This document shows positions 41,785 through 48,072 of a stretch of DNA of 48,072 nucleotides, piece by piece. The notes under the pieces are model-generated. The model was not told where the DNA came from. It saw only the letters and a list, made by a program, of their open reading frames with translations, and searched no databases. Both the position numbers and the translations under genes were made by a program. The stretch covers positions 1-48,072 of the forward strand of contig CAYWXH010000008.1 of the NCBI GenBank assembly GCA_964462295.1. Reading direction: 5' to 3'. Position 1 is the first letter of the stretch. Every line of letters starts with the position of its first letter. This DNA is from JALVIU01 sp964462295 (GTDB lineage: Bacteria > Atribacterota > JALVIU01).

Positions 41785-42822
41785 ATGTCAGAATTTGTTT
41801 TGGTATCTGGTTATTATGGATTTTCAAATCCTGGAGATGATGCAATACTTGAATCGATTATTAGTACCCTAAAAGCTCAAAATATTGTGCCTGTAGTGTT
41901 GTATAATACACGGAGCCATTTTTATAAAGATAATGTCCATTATATACCAAGATATAATTTTTTAAAGATATATTATTGGATGATAAACTCTTCTTTTATT
42001 ATTTTAGGAGGTGGTGGTTTATTCCAAGATAGTACAAGTTTTTTTTCTTTTTTGTATTATTTTGTTATTGGCATGATCTCTATTCTATCTGGCAAGAAAC
42101 TTATAATATATGGGCAGAGCTTTGGCCCGATAAAAAGAAAAGTTTCTCTTTTACTTTTAAAGATAGTCCTTTATTTTTCAGAATACATATTTATACGGGA
42201 TGTATATTCTTTTAGGCTTACATATCTCTTGGGAGAGGGGAAAAAGGCCTTTCTTATCCCAGATATTGTTTATTTTTTGGATATTTCTTTAACTTATCAT
42301 CTAAATAAAAAACAAGAAATATTAATATTTCCTCGGGATAGGGGAGATATTGAAAAACTTGTAAAAATTTTAAGATATATCCTTAATAAATTTAATATAA
42401 ACCTTACTATAATACCTATGCATTACCCTATAGATAAAGATGTGGCAAGGAGTATATTTGAAAAGATAAACGATAGAGGTGTAAGGGTAATTGATAAGCC
42501 CTTAGAAAGGAAAGACATTCTAAGGGAGATAGGGGATTCTTTAGGGGTAATAAGTTATAGATTTCATGGTTTGGTTTTCTCTCATATAGTAGGTGTTCCC
42601 TTTATTGGAATTTCGGATGATCCAAAGATTTTTTCCTATCTTGATAGTTTAAATGTGAAGTGTCTTTCTCCCTGGGGAGGAGAATTTGATTTTATTGAAA
42701 AATGGGTATACCATATTTATACAAGCAGGAAAAAAGATATGAAGATTAAGAGCTCTCTAAAAAGAGAGAAAGAAAAAAAGATTAATTTAGAAAACATTTT
42801 CTATATGTTGAAAGGTGAATAA
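41785..42822 (+). CDS. csaB: Polysaccharide pyruvyl transferase CsaB
   Basis: The 345-residue protein begins FVLVSGYYGFSNPGDDAILESIISTLK and has FIILGGGGLFQDSTS, IIYGQSFGPI and SYRFHGLVFSHIVGVPFIGISDDPKI, the usual CsaB pattern. CsaB adds ketal pyruvate to secondary wall polymer, allowing SLH-domain proteins of the S-layer to bind. No SLH protein is encoded in the window. Confidence 0.92.
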   Translation: MSEFVLVSGYYGFSNPGDDAILESIISTLKAQNIVPVVLYNTRSHFYKDNVHYIPRYNFLKIYYWMINSSFIILGGGGLFQDSTSFFSFLYYFVIGMISILSGKKLIIYGQSFGPIKRKVSLLLLKIVLYFSEYIFIRDVYSFRLTYLLGEGKKAFLIPDIVYFLDISLTYHLNKKQEILIFPRDRGDIEKLVKILRYILNKFNINLTIIPMHYPIDKDVARSIFEKINDRGVRVIDKPLERKDILREIGDSLGVISYRFHGLVFSHIVGVPFIGISDDPKIFSYLDSLNVKCLSPWGGEFDFIEKWVYHIYTSRKKDMKIKSSLKREKEKKINLENIFYMLKGE

Positions 42823-43608
42823 ATGGTTGCCATTATCTCTCTATTAGCAGTTGCTACTTTTTCTATCCTTATCGTGAGATTTGCAACTATTGCACTTACA
42901 CTTACAGGACTTTCTCGTGATTCTGCTCGTTTTCAGGCACAGTCTGCATTTACAGGGACCGGTTTTACCACAAAAGAGTCTGAAAGTGTTGTAAATCATC
43001 CTGTAAGAAGACGGATAATTATTACACTTATGACATTAAGAAGTATAGGAATTGTTACAGCTATCTCTTCTCTTACTCTCTCTTTTGTAAGTACAGAGAA
43101 TTCAGGTGAGACATGGATGAGGTTTTTTATTTTGAGTATTGGTTTTTTGATTCTTTTAATCCTTTCTCGTAGCAGATGGATAGACAAATATTTAACAAAG
43201 ATAATAAAGTGGATAATAAAAAAATGGGGGCATTTGGAAGTAAAAGACTATTATGCCCTTCTTCATCTCTCCGGTGATTATACAGTTATGGAGATGGATG
43301 TAGATGAAAAGGATTGGGTTTCAGGGAAGAGTCTTAGAGAGCTGGATCTCCCTAATGAAGGGATTTTGGTTTTAGGTATCAGAAGAAAGGATGGTACATA
43401 TATTGGCGCACCTCGGGGAAGCCATCATATATATCCTGGGGATACTATCGTAATCTATGGAAATAGACAACTCCTTTTGGATTTAGAAAAAAGGAGAAAG
43501 GGAAGAGAGGGGGATAAGGCTCATATAGAGGCTGTAAAAAAACAAAAGGAGATTTTAGATAAACAGGAGAAGATAGATAAAGAAGAAAGGAGGAAAGAAA
43601 ATGCCTGA
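42823..43608 (+). CDS. TrkA-C (RCK_C) domain membrane protein
   Basis: The 261-residue protein has three hydrophobic helices (about 2-28, 67-92 and 99-118), the conserved loop RFQAQSAFTGTGFTTKESE, and a soluble TrkA-C domain (about 140-220; GKSLRELDLPNEGILVLGIRRKDG, PRGSHHIYPGDTIVIYG), with a charged coiled tail. TrkA-C domains bind c-di-AMP or similar ligands in several potassium transporters, which would link it to cdaA. The full family is not characterised. The ATG immediately follows the csaB stop. Confidence 0.78.
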   Translation: MVAIISLLAVATFSILIVRFATIALTLTGLSRDSARFQAQSAFTGTGFTTKESESVVNHPVRRRIIITLMTLRSIGIVTAISSLTLSFVSTENSGETWMRFFILSIGFLILLILSRSRWIDKYLTKIIKWIIKKWGHLEVKDYYALLHLSGDYTVMEMDVDEKDWVSGKSLRELDLPNEGILVLGIRRKDGTYIGAPRGSHHIYPGDTIVIYGNRQLLLDLEKRRKGREGDKAHIEAVKKQKEILDKQEKIDKEERRKENA

Positions 43609-43906
43609 ATTTGGAAATCCTTTTTCTGTTTTGAGAGAGGATAGAAAATTAACCAAAGAGGAACTTGTAAGGGCTATTCGTTTTATGATAGCTGCAGAGT
43701 ATGAAGCAGTTCAACTATATACACAGCTTGCAGAATCTATAGATGATGAACTTGCTAAAAATGTATTAAATGATATCGCAGAGGAAGAGCTTGTACATGC
43801 GGGGGAATTTTTGAGATTACTTAAAGAACTTTCTCCAGAAGAAGAAAAGTTTTACGAGGAAGGAGCAAAAGAGGTAGAAGAGGAGATTGAAAAACTTAAA
43901 AAATGA
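43601..43906 (+). CDS. Small ferritin-like/rubrerythrin-type protein
   Basis: A 101-residue two-helix protein: FGNPFSVLREDRKLTKEELVRAIRFMIAAEYEAVQLYTQLAE then LNDIAEEELVHAGEFLRLLKEL. The metal ligands expected of a half-ferritin (Glu in the first helix, ExxH in the second) are present. It has one ferritin half-domain, so a dimer would be needed to make a diiron site, as in encapsulated ferritins; but I see no encapsulin gene nearby and no C-terminal encapsulin-targeting peptide. It overlaps the previous gene by 8 nt. Confidence 0.78.
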   Translation: MPEFGNPFSVLREDRKLTKEELVRAIRFMIAAEYEAVQLYTQLAESIDDELAKNVLNDIAEEELVHAGEFLRLLKELSPEEEKFYEEGAKEVEEEIEKLKK

Positions 43907-43929
43907 TGTAATCTTTTTTAGAATTATTC

Positions 43930-43958
43930 TTGACAATTGCTGTTTTTTGTTGTAATAT
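43930..43958 (+). promoter_or_regulatory. Promoter of the ilvD-leuA operon
   Basis: TTGACA (43930-43935) and TAATAT (43953-43958) are 17 bp apart. Transcription would start near 43965, just upstream of T-box stem I. Confidence 0.8.
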
Positions 43959-43972
43959 TACTAAAACTTTAT

Positions 43973-44172
43973 ACTATAGGAGTTCAGTAGGAAATTATTC
44001 CTCTTTAGAGAGCCGATGGGTGGTGCAAATCGGTGAGGAGTGATTTTCGAATCTCAAACTCCTATTTAATAAAATTGAATATAGACATTAAAAATTGAGG
44101 GTAACCTTTTATAGTTACCGAAATAAGGTGGTACCACGGAACCCCCGTCCTTATGGACGGGGGTTTTGTTTA
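43973..44172 (+). promoter_or_regulatory. T-box riboswitch, leucine-specific
   Basis: Stem I is closed by ATAGGAGTT (from 43975) and AACTCCTAT (from 44056). AGTA on its 5' side faces GAATCTCAA, in which CTC (Leu) takes the specifier position. The T-box AAGGTGGTACCACGGA lies at 44125-44140. The hairpin ACCCCCGTCC/GGACGGGGGT at 44141-44164, followed by TTTGTTT, is the terminator. Uncharged tRNA-Leu would relieve termination before ilvD. It fills the 298-bp gap between genes. Confidence 0.93.
44141..44171 (+). terminator. T-box terminator hairpin
   Basis: A 10-bp stem, ACCCCCGTCC with GGACGGGGGT, closes a TTAT loop and runs into TTTGTTT. Its 5' arm would be taken up in the antiterminator when tRNA is uncharged. 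Confidence 0.92.
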
Positions 44173-44205
44173 TCTTGTTGTAGATAAAATTTAAGGAGGT
44201 ATAAT

Positions 44206-45873
44206 ATGAGAAGTGATATAACAAAAAAAGGTATTGAGAGGGCCCCTCATCGTTCTCTGTATAAGGCTATGGGCTATACAGATGAAGAGCTTGAAAGGCC
44301 GATAATAGGTATTGCAAACTCTGCCAATGAGGTTATTCCAGGACATATACATCTTGATACTATTGCTAACGCGGTAAAAGCCGGTGTAAGAATGGCAGGG
44401 GGTACCCCTATGGAATTTCCTACTATTGGTATGTGTGATGGAATAGTGATGGGACATCAAGGGATGAAATATTCTCTTCCCTCAAGAGAGGCCATTGCAG
44501 ATTCTATTGAGATAATGGTCCAGGCCTATCAGTTCGATGCATTGGTTCTTATACCAAATTGTGATAAGATTGTGCCAGGGATGCTCATGGCAGCTATGAG
44601 AATAAATATTCCTACTATATTTATAAGTGGTGGCCCTATGCTTGCAGGTGCATATAAAGGAAAAGCACTTGATGTAGGGAGTGTATTTGAGGCAATAGGG
44701 CAATTTAAGGCAGGGCTTATTGATGAAAAGGAGCTTAAAAATATAGAAAATCTTGCATGTCCAGGTGCAGGTTCTTGTTCGGGTATGTTTACGGCAAACA
44801 CTATGAATGCTATGGTAGAGGCACTTGGCTTGGGACTTCCTGGTAATGGAACTATACCTGCTATAGATGCACGTAGAGTAAGACTTGGAAAGTATGCAGG
44901 ACTTAAGATAATGGAACTTTTAAAATTAGACCTTAAGCCAAGAGACATAGCTACAAAAGAGGCCTTTGAAAATGCCTTAAGGATGGATATGGCACTTGGT
45001 GGATCTACAAATACAGCCCTTCATTTGCCTGCTGTGGCCCATGAGGCAGGGATAGAACTTACAATAGATGATTTTAATAGGATATCAGATACTACCCCAC
45101 ATCTTTGTGATATGGCACCTGCAGGACCCTACCATGTTCAGGATATAGATCAGGCAGGGGGACTTCCTGCGATAATGAAGGAGCTTTCGAAGGCAGACCT
45201 TATTCATTTGGATATCCCTACAGTAACTACAAAAACAGTAAGAGAAAACATAAAGGATGCAGAGATTTGGGACAATGGTGCAATTCGCACACTTGATAAC
45301 CCTTACCATAAAGAGGGTGGAATAGTCTTCTTAAAGGGCAACCTTGCACCTTTTGGGGGAGTTGTTAAAAGAACTGCAGTAGATCCATCTATGCTTAAAA
45401 GTGTAACAAAGGCAAGGGTGTTTGATTCCGAAGAAGAAGCTCAAGAGGCTATACTTGGTGGAAAGATCAAAAAAGGTGACTGTGTAGTTATAAGGTATGA
45501 AGGTCCAAAGGGTGGGCCTGGTATGAGAGAAATGCTTGCACCAACTTCTGCCATTGCCGGTATGGGGCTTGATAAAGATGTAGCCCTTATTACAGATGGA
45601 AGATTCTCAGGTGCTACTCGCGGTGCATCTATTGGGCATATCTCCCCTGAGGCTCAAGTAGGAGGACCAATTGCCCTTGTAGAAGAGGGTGACCTTATAG
45701 AGATAGATATACCTAATAAAAAGATAGAACTTAAGGTATCTGAAGAAGAACTTGCAAAGAGAAAACAAAATTGGAAACCAAGAGAGCCAAGATTAAAGAG
45801 TTCTTATCTTAATAGATATGCAAAATTTGTTCAACCAAGTTTTAAAGGTGCAGTATTGGAAGATATAGATTAA
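44206..45873 (+). CDS. ilvD: Dihydroxy-acid dehydratase IlvD
   Basis: The 555-residue enzyme dehydrates 2,3-dihydroxy-acids in valine and isoleucine synthesis and supplies the ketoisovalerate used by LeuA. It has GIANSANEVIPGHIHLD, PNCDKIVPGM with Cys119, and CPGAGSCSGMFTANTM with Cys191, both cluster ligands in the family, and a C-terminal ITDGRFSGATRGASIGHISPEA. AAGGAGGT precedes the ATG. Expression should follow the leucine T-box. Confidence 0.97.
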   Translation: MRSDITKKGIERAPHRSLYKAMGYTDEELERPIIGIANSANEVIPGHIHLDTIANAVKAGVRMAGGTPMEFPTIGMCDGIVMGHQGMKYSLPSREAIADSIEIMVQAYQFDALVLIPNCDKIVPGMLMAAMRINIPTIFISGGPMLAGAYKGKALDVGSVFEAIGQFKAGLIDEKELKNIENLACPGAGSCSGMFTANTMNAMVEALGLGLPGNGTIPAIDARRVRLGKYAGLKIMELLKLDLKPRDIATKEAFENALRMDMALGGSTNTALHLPAVAHEAGIELTIDDFNRISDTTPHLCDMAPAGPYHVQDIDQAGGLPAIMKELSKADLIHLDIPTVTTKTVRENIKDAEIWDNGAIRTLDNPYHKEGGIVFLKGNLAPFGGVVKRTAVDPSMLKSVTKARVFDSEEEAQEAILGGKIKKGDCVVIRYEGPKGGPGMREMLAPTSAIAGMGLDKDVALITDGRFSGATRGASIGHISPEAQVGGPIALVEEGDLIEIDIPNKKIELKVSEEELAKRKQNWKPREPRLKSSYLNRYAKFVQPSFKGAVLEDID

Positions 45874-45886
45874 AGGGGGTATATTT

Positions 45887-47401
45887 ATGGTAGATAAAAA
45901 TAGGATCAAGATATTTGATACTACATTAAGAGATGGGGAACAATCACCTGGTGCATCTTTAAATGAAGATGAAAAAATAGAGATAGCAAAACAGCTTGCA
46001 AGACTCAAAGTTGATGTAATCGAGGCAGGTTTTCCTATTGCATCACCTGGGGATTTTGAGGCAGTAAAGAGGATAGCTAGAGAGGTAAAAGGCCCTGCTA
46101 TTGCAGGTCTTGCTCGTGCAAGAAAGATAGACATAGAAAGGGCATATGAGGCAGTAAAATATTCAGATAGACCAAGAATACATACATTTATCGCTACATC
46201 TCCTATTCATATGGAAAGGAAATTGGGACTTACACCCGATCAGGTGATAGAACAGGCAGTAGAGGCGGTAAAATTTGCAAAGAGTCTTTGTAATGATGTA
46301 GAATTTTCCGCAGAGGATGCAGGGAGAAGTGATCCTGAGTTTCTTTACAAGATTTTTACAGAGGTGATAAAGGCAGGTGCTACAGTTATAAATGTCCCAG
46401 ATACGGTAGGTTATACCCAACCTGAAGAGTTTGGTGCACTTATTAGGGGAATAAGAGAAAATGTAGAAGGTGTAGAAAATGTAGATATAAGTGTTCATTG
46501 CCATAACGATTTGGGCCTTGCTACTGCTAATTCCTTGGCAGGTGTGTTAAATGGTGCAACTCAGGTAGAGTGTACAATAAATGGCATAGGTGAACGTGCA
46601 GGAAATGCATCTTTAGAAGAGATTGTTATGAATTTAGTTACAAGAAAGGATTATTTCCAAAAGGAGATAGGTATAGACACTACTCAGCTTTATCCGGCAA
46701 GTAGATTGGTAAGTAGGCTTACAGGTTTTGTCGTTCAACCAAATAAAGCTATTGTAGGTGCAAATGCTTTTGCCCATGAGGCAGGTATTCATCAAGATGG
46801 AGTTATAAAGGACAAGAGAACTTATGAAATAATGACACCTGAGTCTGTCGGATTCCCTGGGACAAAATTGGTACTTGGGAAACATTCAGGAAGACATGCT
46901 CTTTATGAGAGGTTAAAGGAACTTGGATATGATTTAACAAATGAGCAATTAAATCTTATATTCAGTAGATTTAAAGAACTTGCAGATAAGAAAAAAGAGG
47001 TCTTAGTAGAAGACCTTGAGGCTATTTTGACAGAGGAGATTCTTCCCAAGGTCCCTGAGAAATATTCTTTAGAGTATTTCCAGGTAGTTACAGGTTCTAC
47101 AACTATTCCTGTTGCTACTCTTGAAATTGCAGAAGAAAACGGACTCCTAAGAGATGCATCTATTGGAAATGGCCCTGTTGATGCAGTTTTTAAGGCTATC
47201 GAAAGGGTTACAGGAATAAAAGCACGTCTTACCAATTATGTAATAAAGGCTATCACAGGTTCTAAAGATGCCCAAGGTGAAGTCTCTTTAGAGCTTGAGA
47301 TAGAAGGGAAATCTTATTCAGGAAAGGGAGTATCTACAGATATAATTGAGGCAAGCGCAAAGGCATATATAAATGCATTGAATCGTTACTTTGTTAAATA
47401 G
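45887..47401 (+). CDS. leuA: 2-isopropylmalate synthase LeuA
   Basis: The 504-residue enzyme condenses acetyl-CoA and 2-ketoisovalerate, the first leucine-specific step. It has FDTTLRDGEQSPGASL at about 9-24, the metal ligand pattern HCHNDLGLATANSLAG near residue 205, and a C-terminal regulatory domain that binds leucine. The motifs favour LeuA over homocitrate or citramalate synthases. It follows ilvD after 13 nt, behind AAAGGGGG; other leu and ilv genes are not in the window. Confidence 0.95.
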   Translation: MVDKNRIKIFDTTLRDGEQSPGASLNEDEKIEIAKQLARLKVDVIEAGFPIASPGDFEAVKRIAREVKGPAIAGLARARKIDIERAYEAVKYSDRPRIHTFIATSPIHMERKLGLTPDQVIEQAVEAVKFAKSLCNDVEFSAEDAGRSDPEFLYKIFTEVIKAGATVINVPDTVGYTQPEEFGALIRGIRENVEGVENVDISVHCHNDLGLATANSLAGVLNGATQVECTINGIGERAGNASLEEIVMNLVTRKDYFQKEIGIDTTQLYPASRLVSRLTGFVVQPNKAIVGANAFAHEAGIHQDGVIKDKRTYEIMTPESVGFPGTKLVLGKHSGRHALYERLKELGYDLTNEQLNLIFSRFKELADKKKEVLVEDLEAILTEEILPKVPEKYSLEYFQVVTGSTTIPVATLEIAEENGLLRDASIGNGPVDAVFKAIERVTGIKARLTNYVIKAITGSKDAQGEVSLELEIEGKSYSGKGVSTDIIEASAKAYINALNRYFVK

Positions 47402-47404
47402 TAT

Positions 47405-47441
47405 ATTATATAGGGGTAAGTATGGCTTACCCCTATATAAT
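47405..47441. terminator. Long hairpin after leuA, possible terminator
   Basis: ATTATATAGGGGTAAG (47405-47420) and CTTACCCCTATATAAT (47426-47441) form a perfect 16-bp stem with a TATGG loop. Only a weak CTTAAT follows, so termination may be incomplete; the next gene starts 20 bases later. Confidence 0.55.
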
Positions 47442-47460
47442 CTTAATGGGAGGAGGATGG

Positions 47461-48072
47461 ATGAAATACAAAATGCTTGTCACAGACATAGATGGAACAA
47501 TCACAGATAAGGATCATAATATAGTTCCCCTAAATAGAAAGGCCATAGAGAAGGCTCAAGAACTAGGTCTTTATGTGACCCTTGCTACTGGGAGACGACC
47601 TGAATCTGCAAAGAAGTTTGTAGATGAACTTAATATAGAATGTCCGGTTATTGTATATAATGGTGCAGGTATATATGATTATAAGGAGAACAATTTTCTT
47701 TATAAAGAGGTATTAGATAGAGAGTCTTCCATCTTGGCTATCTCTCTTTTAAATAAATATACTGAACTTTCTGTGTTTTTATACTATGATCATGGAAGTT
47801 ATACTAAAGAAGAAAATGAAACTGTGAGGGAATATATAAAAAAGGATAAAATAGAACTTATATATGAAGAAGATCTCCTTTCTATAGTCAAGAAAGAGGC
47901 ACCTATAAAAATTATGATAATAGGGGAAAGGAGTCTTTTAGATAAATTTTACGAGGAAATTTCTCATTATGATACTTCGGTAAATTTTACAAATTCGGAG
48001 ATCAATTATTTAGAAATTTTACCTAAAAATGCATCTAAAGGAAATATGCTAAGAATACTTACAGATAAACTA
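47461..48072 (+). CDS. Cof-type HAD-family phosphatase, N-terminal part
   Basis: The frame runs from ATG 47461 (after GGAGGAGG) to the window end without a stop, giving 204 residues. MLVTDIDGTITDKDHNI is HAD motif I with the DxDGT nucleophile, LYVTLATGRRPESAKKFV is motif II, and VIVYNGAGIYD follows, as in the Cof subfamily, which dephosphorylates sugar phosphates and similar small molecules. The cap domain is present; motif IV lies beyond the end. Substrate is unknown. Confidence 0.88.
   Translation, partial: MKYKMLVTDIDGTITDKDHNIVPLNRKAIEKAQELGLYVTLATGRRPESAKKFVDELNIECPVIVYNGAGIYDYKENNFLYKEVLDRESSILAISLLNKYTELSVFLYYDHGSYTKEENETVREYIKKDKIELIYEEDLLSIVKKEAPIKIMIIGERSLLDKFYEEISHYDTSVNFTNSEINYLEILPKNASKGNMLRILTDKL

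Noticed and set aside
43601..43906. Encapsulin cargo operon
   Set aside because: No shell gene adjoins and the product lacks a C-terminal targeting peptide; it is called only as a ferritin-like protein.
1..48072. CRISPR arrays, insertion sequences, prophage, tRNA or rRNA genes
   Set aside because: I saw no regularly spaced repeats, transposase or integrase genes, or RNA gene motifs in either strand.

Overview
The window is a 48-kb, AT-rich, almost entirely one-strand stretch of a bacterial chromosome. It is probably from an anaerobic thermophile with Firmicutes-like gene content, although I cannot fix the phylum. Support comes from a leucine T-box, CdaA/CdaR, CsaB with DUF5693, FliY of the CheC-FliN type, YlxF, and strong GGAGG ribosome binding sites. 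A ttuB-ttuA pair, which makes the 2-thio-ribothymidine that stabilises tRNA at high temperature, points to heat. The chaperone order hrcA-grpE-dnaJ without dnaK recalls Thermotogae. A run of exactly 100 N inside fliK shows that this is a draft assembly. I saw no tRNA, rRNA, CRISPR array, prophage or insertion sequence.

Region 1 (1-3.5 kb) has the end of a comM/yifB-type ATPase gene, rplM-rpsI behind a near-consensus promoter, and an ornithine racemase-like gene translationally coupled to an ornithine carbamoyltransferase, closed by a terminator. Region 2 (3.5-10.5 kb) is a tightly overlapping operon for c-di-AMP synthesis, cell-wall precursors and housekeeping: cdaA, cdaR, glmM, acpS, nnr, alr, tsaE, tsaB. 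Region 3 (10.5-16.5 kb) begins with a promoter and CIRCE operator and holds hrcA, grpE, dnaJ, rsmE and mtaB, then ttuB-ttuA with an extended -10 promoter. A PKD-domain lipoprotein gene at 16.5-17.5 kb is the only gene on the minus strand.

Region 4 (17.6-38.9 kb) is one long flagellar cluster: a FlgN-like gene, an HDOD gene, flgBC, fliEFGHIJ, ylxF, fliK, flgD, a TIGR02530-type gene, two hook genes, flbD, motAB, fliLM, fliY and fliOPQR. It encodes most of the basal body, export gate, switch, stator and hook. flhA, flhB and flagellin are absent. Region 5 (38.9-43.9 kb) has metF behind an apparently leaderless promoter, a DUF5693 membrane protein, csaB, a TrkA-C membrane protein and a small ferritin-like protein. 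Region 6 (43.9 kb to the end) has a leucine T-box leader, ilvD, leuA and the start of a Cof-type HAD phosphatase.

The most interesting observations concern expression control. The leader of flgE can form two hairpins closed by a short stem, and it contains an 8-nt segment perfectly complementary to the flgE ribosome binding site. It looks like a translational RNA switch, and I cannot place it in a known class. The second hook gene has a similar CCTCC element that could pair with its own binding site. motB has no canonical start upstream of its ion-binding aspartate and appears to start at CTG; rsmE appears to start at ATC or ATT. Two genes look leaderless. In fliK, a 174-bp tandem repeat runs into the gap, and a true gap of 90 bp (or 90 plus a multiple of 174) restores both the frame and the repeat period.
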